Source of the DNA: Acidobacteriaceae bacterium
Lineage (GTDB): Bacteria; Acidobacteriota; Terriglobia; Terriglobales; Acidobacteriaceae
Direction: 5' to 3'
DNA: 6,176 nt
Assembly: GCA_003152795.1 (NCBI GenBank)
Contig: PMBA01000334.1
Location: 9,525 to 15,700 of the forward strand
In this document: positions 1-6,123 of the stretch, in pieces
Layout: each line of letters begins with the position of its first letter
Numbering within the stretch: position 1 is the stretch's first letter
Notes under the pieces: model-generated
Database searches by the model: none
What the model was told of the DNA's origin: nothing
The model's input: only the letters and a program-made list of their open reading frames with translations
Position numbers and translations under genes: made by a program

Positions 1-330
1 ATCATGAACATCATGCTGGTTTCAGTGACGGAACGGACGCGGGAGATCGGGATCCGGAAGGCGATGGGTGCGCGCAGCGCCGACATCCTGCTGCAATTTC
101 TGATCGAGTCCGTTACTTTAGCGCTGCTGGGTGGCGCGCTCGGCGTGCTGTTCGGGATTTCGTTCGCCAAGGTCGTCACGCTCGCCATCGGCATGCCCTC
201 CGAGATCAAGCTGTGGGCGGTATTTGCGGGAGTATTCGTGGCGGCGAGCGTGGGCGTTTTTTTCGGGGTGTATCCGGCAAAGCGCGCGGCTGTGCTGGAC
301 CCAATTGCGGCGCTGCGCTTTGAGAATTGA
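1..330 (+). CDS. ABC transporter permease, MacB/FtsX type (C-terminal fragment, 5' end outside window)
   Basis: This is the last 109 residues of an inner-membrane permease subunit of the MacB/LolCE/FtsX superfamily. The reading frame is open from base 1, so the gene begins before the window; the ATG at 4 is an internal Met. The fragment opens with the family's strongly conserved cytoplasmic segment [20 protein letters not shown] (residues 2-21, followed by MGAR). Two hydrophobic spans follow at about residues 34-58 and 71-91, then the typical ending YPAKRAAVLDPIAALRFEN. Proteins of this family do not carry substrate through a pore; they couple ATP hydrolysis to periplasmic movements that export or extract lipids, peptides or drugs. 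The next gene is a paralogue in the same direction, so this is a tandem permease pair. The family call is firm. The substrate cannot be told, and the partner ATPase is not in view. Confidence 0.9.
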   Translation: MMNIMLVSVTERTREIGIRKAMGARSADILLQFLIESVTLALLGGALGVLFGISFAKVVTLAIGMPSEIKLWAVFAGVFVAASVGVFFGVYPAKRAAVLDPIAALRFEN

Positions 331-342
331 AAAACAATCGCT

Positions 343-374
343 ACCGCAGAGCGCACAGGGGTTCGCAGAGGCGG
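343..374. repeat. Degenerate purine-rich short-period repeat (CRCAGAGG-like)
   Basis: In the gap between the two permease genes, three variants of a CGCAGAG/CACAGGG/CGCAGAG unit follow each other at 9-10 base spacing, with the core at 347, 356 and 366. A similar run with the same spacing lies at 6062-6090 near the other end of the window. Short CACAGAG-type repeats like this are, from memory, common between genes in several environmental bacterial groups; their function is unknown to me. No open frame with gene-like features covers it. Confidence 0.45.
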
Positions 375-449
375 CCGCAGGGTTTTTCAAAGAAGCTGGT
401 TTTTCTCAGCGCACACTGCGAACACCGCGGTTGAAGGTTGTGATTTCGG

Positions 450-1712
450 ATGCTGATTAAGGGCGAACTCGGCGAAGGGCTGAACATGGCGGTGGACACG
501 ATCCGCAGCAACAAAATGCGGTCGTCGTTGACCGTACTTGGCATCGTGATTGGGGTAGCCGTCGTGATCGGGATTTCGTCGATCGTGCGGGGCCTGAACG
601 ACAACGTCAGTCAGGTCATCAGCAGCCTGGGTTCCAACATCATATTCGCTTTTCACATGGAGCCGTTCAACTTCGGACGTCCGACCGAAGAGATGCGCAC
701 CCGCAAGGAACTTACCTTCGACGACGCTATGGCGATGCAGGATCTGCCGCACGTGAAAGCGGTCACGGTCGGGGTGCGCTATTTTCGTCCGGAACTTGGC
801 ACCGGCACCTACGCGGTCAAATACAAAGACCGCAAGGCCAAGCAGACCATTCTGGAGGGCGACACCAGTTCCTACAAAGATGTGATTGACGTTGCCCTCG
901 ACTCTGGCCGGTGGTTCAGTGATATCGACGAAGAGCGGCGCGCCTCGGTCATTATCATCGGCCACGATACCGCGGAAGAACTTTTCCCGAGTGAGCAGCC
1001 GCTGGGCAAAGAGTTGGACATCGAGGGACAACTGTTTACCGTGATCGGCGTGGCCAAAGTCCGCAAGAGCGTGTTTGGTGGAGGGAAAAATCCCGATGAC
1101 AACATCGTGTTCTTTCCGCTGAGCACATTCCGCAAGTTGCACCCCGAACTGAAGCAGTACTGGATCAGCGTCAAGGCCACCTCGCACGCCGACATGCCTA
1201 AGGCAATCGACGAAATGCGCGAGTTGCTGCGCCGCCGCCGGAGAGTTCCGACCGAGAAGCCGGATAACTTCGCGGTCTTCACCCAAGACTCGATTTCCGA
1301 CGTGTGGAATCAGATCACGGGGATGATCTTCGTCTTTATGTTCGCGGTATCGAGTGTCGGTCTGATTGTGGGCGGTGTGGGCGTGATGAACATCATGCTG
1401 GTTTCGGTGACCGAGCGCACCCGCGAAATCGGAGTGCGCAAAGCCATGGGAGCCCGCAAGCGCGACATCCTGGTGCAATTTACGCTCGAAGCCGTCATGC
1501 TCACCGCCGTGGGCGGAGTGATTGGGCTCTTGCTGGGCGCCCTCATCACCGCGATCGTTCCGGTTGCCTTTCCATCGCTTCCGGCCACCATGTCGATGTA
1601 CTGGTCGATGTTCGCTTTCGTTGCCTCGGCCGCGGTCGGACTGATTTTCGGGATCTATCCCGCATGGAAAGCGGCCAACCTCGATCCCATCGAGTCCCTG
1701 CGCTACGAGTAA
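450..1712 (+). CDS. ABC transporter permease, MacB/FtsX type (complete)
   Basis: A 420-residue inner-membrane permease subunit of a MacB-like ABC exporter. An N-terminal cytoplasmic stretch (NKMRSSLT, 21-28) leads into transmembrane helix 1 (about 28-48). A large periplasmic MacB_PCD-type domain follows (about 49-285). The FtsX domain has three more helices (about 291-315, 347-371, 384-404) around the conserved motif [20 protein letters not shown] (313-332). The end, [20 protein letters not shown], is typical. Four helices and about 400 residues match stand-alone permeases of the family; MacB itself has a fused ATPase, which is absent here. The start at 450 keeps the usual N-terminal amphipathic segment ([18 protein letters not shown]). 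However, the ATG at 486 has a better ribosome site, GAAGGG at 474-479 with 6 bases of spacing, and would drop 12 residues. The gene is a diverged paralogue of the upstream permease and ends one base before the hpnI-like gene, so the two are probably cotranscribed. Substrate unknown. Confidence 0.93.
   Translation: MLIKGELGEGLNMAVDTIRSNKMRSSLTVLGIVIGVAVVIGISSIVRGLNDNVSQVISSLGSNIIFAFHMEPFNFGRPTEEMRTRKELTFDDAMAMQDLPHVKAVTVGVRYFRPELGTGTYAVKYKDRKAKQTILEGDTSSYKDVIDVALDSGRWFSDIDEERRASVIIIGHDTAEELFPSEQPLGKELDIEGQLFTVIGVAKVRKSVFGGGKNPDDNIVFFPLSTFRKLHPELKQYWISVKATSHADMPKAIDEMRELLRRRRRVPTEKPDNFAVFTQDSISDVWNQITGMIFVFMFAVSSVGLIVGGVGVMNIMLVSVTERTREIGVRKAMGARKRDILVQFTLEAVMLTAVGGVIGLLLGALITAIVPVAFPSLPATMSMYWSMFAFVASAAVGLIFGIYPAWKAANLDPIESLRYE
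474..479 (+). promoter_or_regulatory. Candidate Shine-Dalgarno for an alternative permease start at 486
   Basis: GAAGGG lies 6 bases before the in-frame ATG at 486. The ATG at 450 has only a GAAGG at 433-437, 12 bases away, which is far for a ribosome site. Spacing favours 486; the family's usual N-terminal length favours 450. The motif is short and inside the longer reading frame, so it may be chance. Confidence 0.3.
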
Positions 1713-1713
1713 C

Positions 1714-2934
1714 ATGCTACTGATGCCGTCGCCGCCACTAACAGCGAGAGTCTTACTCGAAGCTGTGGCCGCAATCGGCACGGTTGGCAGTTTGTTTTTC
1801 TATTTTCTGTCGTTGGCTGGGATGGCGAGCTTCCTCAGCGACAGGCGCGAGAGACTGAAGCAGGCGCCGCTGCCGGAAAGCCAGCTGCCGCCAGTTTCCA
1901 TACTCAAGCCCTTGAAAGGTGTGGACCCCGAAATCTGGGACAGCTTTTGCAGCCACTGTGAACAGGAGTATCCGCAATATCAATTGATCTTTGGGGTCAG
2001 CGACGCCGCAGATCCCGCCATCGAGGTGGTGCGGAAGCTTCAGGCAAAGTATCCCAACCCAGGGATTGAGCTGATCGTGTGCGATCGGGTGCTGGGAGCG
2101 AATATCAAGGTCAGCAATCTGGCGCAGATGCTGCCGGCGGCGCGCCACGAAATCCTGCTGGTAAATGACAGCGACATTCGCGTTCCCTCGGATTATTTGC
2201 GCCAGGTGATCACGCCGCTTGCCGACGCCTCTGTCGGATTGGTGACCTGCCTCTACCGCGGCATCGCCGGCTCCACTCTCGGCTCGCGCCTCGAGGCATT
2301 GAGCATCGGCACCGATTTTGTGCCCGGAGTTCTGAGCGCAAGACTGCTGGAGAGAGGATTGCACTTCGGATTTGGCTCTACACTGGCGTTCCGCCGTCAC
2401 GACCTCGAAGCCATTGGCGGCTTCGCAGTGTTGCTGGACTACTTGGCGGACGACTATGAAATCGGCCGGCGCATCGCCGCGACTGGAAAGCGAGTCGAAC
2501 TCAGCACCGCGACCGTCACCACATATCTCCCTGCCTACTCGCTGCGGCAGTTTTTTCGCCATCAGCTGCGCTGGTCGCGGACCATTCGCGACGCCCGCCG
2601 TTGGGGATACGCGGGTCTGCTTTTCACCTTCGGCCTGCCGTGGGCATTGCTGACGCTGCTGGCGGCCCACGGGGCGGAGTGGGCGTGGGCGCTGTTCGCG
2701 CTGACGTTTGCTGTGCGATTGGCCGTTGGGGTCGTTACCGCGGAAGCCGTGTTGGACGACCGGCAGGTGCTCCGCAACATCTTCCTGCTGCCGCTGCGGG
2801 ACCTGATCGCGCCGTTTTTTTGGGCGGCTAGCTTTATGGGCAACCGCATCCACTGGCGTGGCGACGTCTTCGACCTGAAAGACGGCCGCCTGACTATCGC
2901 AAAGGCGGCACCATCGGCTGATTCGAAAAAATAG
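1714..2934 (+). CDS. hpnI: Hopanoid-associated family 2 glycosyltransferase, HpnI-like
   Basis: A 406-residue membrane-anchored glycosyltransferase resembling HpnI and the related ceramide glucosyltransferases. HpnI is known to add N-acetylglucosamine from UDP-GlcNAc to bacteriohopanetetrol, after which HpnK deacetylates it. Visible features in order: an N-terminal anchor helix (about 17-40); PPVSILKPLKGVDP (59-72), the family's nucleotide-binding start; SDAADPA (96-102); the metal-binding NDSDIRV (151-157); CLYRG (179-183); FGFGSTLAFRR (218-228); the acidic catalytic-base region LADDYEIG (244-251); HQLRWSRTIR (283-292), equivalent to the (Q/R)xxRW motif of processive-like GT2 and GT21 enzymes; and three C-terminal hydrophobic spans (about 299-318, 322-344, 355-376). 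All expected motifs are intact. The ATG at 1714 follows the permease stop after one base; an ATG at 1723 is a possible alternative, and neither has a strong ribosome site. No other hpn gene is in view, so a sphingolipid or other lipid acceptor remains possible. Confidence 0.82.
   Translation: MLLMPSPPLTARVLLEAVAAIGTVGSLFFYFLSLAGMASFLSDRRERLKQAPLPESQLPPVSILKPLKGVDPEIWDSFCSHCEQEYPQYQLIFGVSDAADPAIEVVRKLQAKYPNPGIELIVCDRVLGANIKVSNLAQMLPAARHEILLVNDSDIRVPSDYLRQVITPLADASVGLVTCLYRGIAGSTLGSRLEALSIGTDFVPGVLSARLLERGLHFGFGSTLAFRRHDLEAIGGFAVLLDYLADDYEIGRRIAATGKRVELSTATVTTYLPAYSLRQFFRHQLRWSRTIRDARRWGYAGLLFTFGLPWALLTLLAAHGAEWAWALFALTFAVRLAVGVVTAEAVLDDRQVLRNIFLLPLRDLIAPFFWAASFMGNRIHWRGDVFDLKDGRLTIAKAAPSADSKK
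2894..2934. other. Convergent 3' overlap of two genes
   Basis: The last 13 codons and stop of the plus-strand hpnI-like gene share 41 bases with the last codons of the minus-strand ArnT-like gene. The stops are TAG at 2932-2934 (plus) and TAG at 2896-2894 (minus). The ArnT-side end (GGKTIFSNQPM, just before the stop) is family-like, so its reading is real. The HpnI tail in this stretch (AKAAPSADSKK) is low-complexity and probably not constrained. No terminator hairpin with a T-run is seen here. Confidence 0.8.
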
Positions 2935-4822
2935 TCTTGCCTCCGCGACGAGCGACCACATATCTCATCAATCCGTGCAACGCCGCGGGATCATCCTCTT
3001 CAGCCCACAAAAAGACGCGCTGCGGAGTGTGCCACATCTCCACGAACGATGCCTGCGTCTCGAAGACTCGCGGGGCTCCCGGAAACTGCGTGCCATACCA
3101 CATATTTCCTCCCGGCGTCCGCAAACTGTGCAGCGGAATTCCGGTGTAGAAATTCAGCGAGGACGCATTTTCGTACAGTCCGATCACTACAATCTGATCG
3201 CCCGGCCGGTACTGTTCGCGAATCGCCATCGCCAGATCCTTCGACGACAGAATGGGAGAAAAAATCCCGAACGCAATCCGCACGCACGCCAGCAGAACCA
3301 CCATCATCGCAACCAGCGCCACATTCCCCGCCCCCGCCCGCGCGCGGCGGCGCAGAATCCAGTTGGCGAGTGTTCCCAGCAGAAATGCGAGTGAGAAGCC
3401 GAACAGCGGCACGCGGAATGCTCCCATCGCCTGCGGAGTCAAATCCAGAAAATGGCCGAACGAGAGAGCGTAGTCCTGGGGATTTTTCCGCAGCAGGTCC
3501 GAGAGGTCGGTGCCCGGAGCCGGCGCCTTCGAAAAAAAGAGCAAGGCAAAGCCAACCGCCGCAATGATGACGCCGACCGCCAGCAACATCGCCGACGAAA
3601 TCCGCCCGCTGCGCCGTTCGCGGCTGCCTGCAGCCGAGGATCTCTCCCGTTGCAGCCACCCGCCCACCAGCAATGCCATCCCTGGAATCGCCGGGATCGT
3701 GTAGTATTCCTGCCGCGTCGAGAGGCTGAAGAAACCCACGATCACCAGGTTCCACAAGAAAAATAGAAGATACGCTCGCTGGCGCCGCGTCATCTGCGCA
3801 CGGAACTCGCGCCAGCGCCGCGGCACTTCCTGCAGCGACTGCGGAAGAAACACGGTCCATGGAATCAGCCACAAGACCAGCAATGCCCAGAACAGCAGCA
3901 GCGGAACCGTGTCGTAATCGCGCGGAACACGCTTGTTCAGGAAGCGCAGGATGTGCTCATTGACGAAGTAGAACCAGAGAAATCCGTGCACCGGTCCCTG
4001 CGCCGGATTTCGCAGCTCTGCCAGAATGTGCCACGGCGCAGCGATCGCAAGAAACACCAGCGCGCTCGAAAACAGACGCAGCTTCAGCAAGTGCCGCAAG
4101 TTCCCCGTCAGCAGCAGGTACAGCCCGATTGCTCCCGCCGGAAACACCAGTCCGATCAGTCCCTTGGTGAGCACGTTGAGCGCGCATACCGCGGCGAGTC
4201 CCCAGCAGGTCCAGCGTGCCGGGTTCGCTTGCTCCGGCTTCTGTTGTTCCAACGACACCAGAAAAAGCCAGAACGTCAGCGTCAGCCACAGACCGACCGC
4301 CACATCCGGAATCAGAAAGCGCGTAAAAAGATACGGGCCGAGTGCGGTTGCCAGCACCAGTCCGGAATCGAATCCGCCTTCGCTGCCCAAAGCCCAGCGC
4401 CCCAACCCGTACGTGGAGAGAATCATCGCCAGCACGCCCAGCACGAGCGGAAAGCGCGTGCTCCACTCGCTGACGCCGAACAGCGTGTAGCTCGTAGCCA
4501 CGCCCCAATACATCAGCGGAGCTTTTTCCAGATAGCGAATGCCGTTGACGTAGAGCGTAACCCAGTCGTGCCGCTGCAGCATTTCGCGCGCCGCCTCGGC
4601 ATGCACCGTATCGGCATCGTCGAGCAAAGCGGGCCGGGAGAGTCCGGCCATGTAGATGACCGCCCACAACGCAACCAACACCAGCACGGAAATCCGCCAG
4701 TCCGAAAACAAACGATCCGAGCGGTTCGTTGTGTGGGGGGCTATTGCCGGATGGGCCGTGTCCTTAATCGTTGGCGGTTCGAGATTGGGCGCAGCGCTTG
4801 AATTCATCGCGGAATTTTTCAT
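2894..4822 (-). CDS. ArnT/PMT-family membrane glycosyltransferase (GT39/GT83-like)
   Basis: A polytopic enzyme, 642 residues from the ATG at 4822, of the GT-C class related to ArnT, which moves a sugar from a polyprenyl-phosphate carrier to a lipid on the outer face of the inner membrane. After a polar N-terminus comes helix 1 (about 43-61). The first periplasmic loop holds the catalytic-type acidic motif LLDDADTVHAEAAREM (67-81; D68, D69, D71) and NGIRYLEKAPLMYW (93-106). Further signs are FLIPDV (169-174), about ten more hydrophobic spans to about 520, FFSLSTRQEYYTIPAIP (364-380), and a C-terminal soluble domain (about 525-642) ending in GGKTIFSNQP, as in ArnT relatives. ArnT itself usually has a Lys-Leu-Pro motif where this protein has RQEYY, so the true sugar and acceptor are unknown. 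An in-frame GTG at 4882 (20 extra residues) has GAGG at 4890-4887 but would translate an inverted repeat; an ATG at 4807 is also possible. The gene follows a GT4 gene on the same strand and overlaps the hpnI-like gene by 41 bases, tail to tail. Confidence 0.88.
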   Translation of the reverse strand: MKNSAMNSSAAPNLEPPTIKDTAHPAIAPHTTNRSDRLFSDWRISVLVLVALWAVIYMAGLSRPALLDDADTVHAEAAREMLQRHDWVTLYVNGIRYLEKAPLMYWGVATSYTLFGVSEWSTRFPLVLGVLAMILSTYGLGRWALGSEGGFDSGLVLATALGPYLFTRFLIPDVAVGLWLTLTFWLFLVSLEQQKPEQANPARWTCWGLAAVCALNVLTKGLIGLVFPAGAIGLYLLLTGNLRHLLKLRLFSSALVFLAIAAPWHILAELRNPAQGPVHGFLWFYFVNEHILRFLNKRVPRDYDTVPLLLFWALLVLWLIPWTVFLPQSLQEVPRRWREFRAQMTRRQRAYLLFFLWNLVIVGFFSLSTRQEYYTIPAIPGMALLVGGWLQRERSSAAGSRERRSGRISSAMLLAVGVIIAAVGFALLFFSKAPAPGTDLSDLLRKNPQDYALSFGHFLDLTPQAMGAFRVPLFGFSLAFLLGTLANWILRRRARAGAGNVALVAMMVVLLACVRIAFGIFSPILSSKDLAMAIREQYRPGDQIVVIGLYENASSLNFYTGIPLHSLRTPGGNMWYGTQFPGAPRVFETQASFVEMWHTPQRVFLWAEEDDPAALHGLMRYVVARRGGKTIFSNQPMVPPLR

Positions 4823-4831
4823 TATACGAGA

Positions 4832-4884
4832 GTGTGGGGACGGGGCTCTGCCCCGTCTCGGCCAGCGGAGCCCCGCCACCACAC
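4832..4884. repeat. GC-rich inverted repeat between the GT4 and ArnT-like genes
   Basis: Two 16-base arms, GTGTGGGGACGGGGCT at 4832-4847 and AGCCCCGCCACCACAC at 4869-4884, are inverted copies with two mismatches. Within the left side a second perfect hairpin competes: GACGGGGC (4839-4846), loop TCT, GCCCCGTC (4850-4857). No T-run follows on the minus strand, so it does not look like a standard intrinsic terminator. Its shape and position right after a stop codon resemble REP-type intergenic palindromes. It may stabilise or punctuate the GT4 mRNA end. If translation of the ArnT-like gene starts at the GTG at 4882, the repeat would be coding. Confidence 0.65.
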
Positions 4885-4886
4885 AA

Positions 4887-4890
4887 CCTC
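4887..4890 (-). promoter_or_regulatory. Candidate Shine-Dalgarno for a GTG start of the ArnT-like gene
   Basis: On the minus strand GAGG (4890-4887) overlaps the TGA stop of the GT4 gene (4891-4889) and lies 4 bases before a GTG at 4882 and 7 before a GTG at 4879, both in frame with the ArnT-like gene. If used, the two genes would be translationally coupled. The ATG codons at 4822 and 4807 have no recognisable ribosome site. The motif is only four bases, so chance is a serious alternative. Confidence 0.3.
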
Positions 4891-6049
4891 AGTCCGCAGC
4901 GACCCCGCGGGAAACACGGGCGCCCGCCACTTCGCGGTAGATCTCGAGGATTCTCGATACCGAAGTAGTCCAGGAGAATCGCTGCGCTTGTTCGTATCCC
5001 CGTTGCTTCATGCGCTCGCGCAACGCCGGATCAAGCAGCACTCGCTGCAAACCTCGCCGGATCTCAAACACGTTTTCCGGATTCACCAGCAACGCCGCGT
5101 TCCCCACAACTTCCGGCAGACTCGAAGTGTTCGAAGCGACCACCGGAGTTCCGTGGGCCATGGCTTCGAGTGGAGGCAATCCAAATCCTTCGTAGAGCGA
5201 CGGGAACACAAAAATCTTGGCCACGTCATAAAAAATACGCAACACTTCGATGGGCACAAAACCGAGGAAACGCACGTCGTTCTGCACGCCGCTGCGCACC
5301 ACCGTGCGCCGCAGGCGCGGATGGCTCGAAAGATCGTCCCCAATGATGATGAGCTTCAGATCCGGGAACTGCTGCTCCTTCTGCAGTTCGCTCTTCAGCG
5401 CCGAAAACGCTTCGATAATGCGCACCACATTCTTGTGCGGCCGGATCGCACCCGCATACAGAATGAACGGATAGTTCACCAGATAACGCTGGGCAATCAG
5501 TTCGCGATCCGCTTCAGTGGCATGGCCGTGCAGAAAACGCTCGTCAATCGCGTTGTACACCACCTCGATGCGGTTGTCCGGAATGGCAAGCAGTTTTTCG
5601 ATTTCGTTTCTGGTGAATTGTGATACCGCGATCACGCGCGCCGCTTTGCGCAACACACGCCGCGTCAGGTAAAAGTGCAGACTGCGCCGCAAACTGGAAG
5701 CGTTGCGCGATCCATACATGTGTTCCAACAGATCGTGCACGGTCAGAACATAAGGACAACCGAGGCCGCGCGGAATCCAGAACAGGTGCGGAATGTGAAC
5801 CAGGTCGCACTCCAGGCGCCGCACGATTGCACGAAAAGCGAGGTTTCCTTTCAGTGTGTCATCGCCGCCAGCCAGCGCCACGGCGTGGAAGTTCGGCGGC
5901 AGCGAACCGCATTCCGCCACTTTGTCCGGCGATCCGATGAGGAAATACTTGCTCTCGCGGTCCAGGCACGCCAGCGTGCGGACCACGTTCCGGATATACG
6001 TGCCGACCCCGAATTCCGTCATGCGACGGATGTCGATGGCTACTTTCAC
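4889..6049 (-). CDS. Glycosyltransferase family 4 (GT-B fold)
   Basis: A 386-residue cytoplasmic or membrane-associated retaining glycosyltransferase that uses a nucleotide sugar to extend an envelope glycan, polysaccharide or glycolipid. The N-terminus MKVAIDIRRMTEFGVGTYIRN (with the GVGTY loop at 14-18) is the usual opening of this family and fixes the start at the GTG at 6049, although no ribosome site is evident upstream. Other marks are LTVHDLLEH (102-110) and VIAVSQFTRNEI (139-150) in the acceptor domain. In the donor domain there are YAGAIRPHKN (198-207, with the phosphate-binding R203 and K206), IIGDD (235-239), VRFLGFVP (259-266) and the EX7E motif from E287 to E295 (EGFGLPPLE), followed by AMAHGTPVVASNTSSLPEVVG. 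Length is normal and no catalytic motif is missing. It lies upstream of the ArnT-like gene on the same strand, 66 bases from that gene's ATG, so one transcript is likely. Sugar and acceptor cannot be read from the sequence. Confidence 0.93.
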   Translation of the reverse strand: MKVAIDIRRMTEFGVGTYIRNVVRTLACLDRESKYFLIGSPDKVAECGSLPPNFHAVALAGGDDTLKGNLAFRAIVRRLECDLVHIPHLFWIPRGLGCPYVLTVHDLLEHMYGSRNASSLRRSLHFYLTRRVLRKAARVIAVSQFTRNEIEKLLAIPDNRIEVVYNAIDERFLHGHATEADRELIAQRYLVNYPFILYAGAIRPHKNVVRIIEAFSALKSELQKEQQFPDLKLIIIGDDLSSHPRLRRTVVRSGVQNDVRFLGFVPIEVLRIFYDVAKIFVFPSLYEGFGLPPLEAMAHGTPVVASNTSSLPEVVGNAALLVNPENVFEIRRGLQRVLLDPALRERMKQRGYEQAQRFSWTTSVSRILEIYREVAGARVSRGVAAD

Positions 6050-6061
6050 GAATGGAATTTA

Positions 6062-6090
6062 AACACAGAGAGGACGGAGGAACACAGGGA
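6062..6090. repeat. Degenerate purine-rich short-period repeat, second copy
   Basis: Just upstream of the GT4 start are three CACAGAG/CGGAGG/CACAGGG units at 9-10 base spacing (cores at 6066, 6075 and 6085). They match in style and period the run at 343-374. It occupies the 5' leader or promoter region of the minus-strand genes. No clear -35/-10 pair was recognised around it. Confidence 0.45.
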
Positions 6091-6123
6091 ATTCGCTGTC
6101 TACCATCAGACTCTGCCATCCTG

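Noticed and set aside
343..374. Possible CRISPR repeat or array
   Set aside because: The units are only 7-10 bases, degenerate, directly adjoining and without spacers of regular length; no cas gene is nearby.
331..449. Small gene or promoter in the gap between the permeases
   Set aside because: No start with a ribosome site and no convincing -35/-10 pair; only the degenerate repeat is visible.
387..1781. 464-codon open frame on the minus strand across the complete permease
   Set aside because: Its product is rich in His, Arg, Asp and Gln with no domain-like pattern, while the plus-strand reading gives a full, motif-perfect permease. It is an antisense shadow caused by GC-rich codon use.
1714..2934. 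Ceramide glucosyltransferase (GT21) as the primary name
   Set aside because: The fold and motifs are shared, but the PPVSILKPLKG, NDSDIRV and HQLRW patterns and the C-terminal membrane region fit bacterial HpnI better. Kept only as an alternative.
1753..2961. 402-codon open frame on the minus strand across the hpnI-like gene
   Set aside because: Low-complexity Gln/Arg-rich product without motifs; the plus strand carries every GT2 motif.
3953..4801. 282-codon plus-strand frame opposite the ArnT-like gene
   Set aside because: Its product is Gln/Arg/His-rich, as expected for an antisense of a hydrophobic protein; no start signal or family resemblance.
4832..4884. Rho-independent terminator after the GT4 gene
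   Set aside because: Stems are strong, but neither strand shows a T-run directly after the hairpin, and the next gene in the same direction starts at once.
4832..5623. 263-codon plus-strand frame opposite the GT4 gene
   Set aside because: Begins inside the inverted repeat and has no recognisable domain; the minus-strand GT4 reading is unambiguous.
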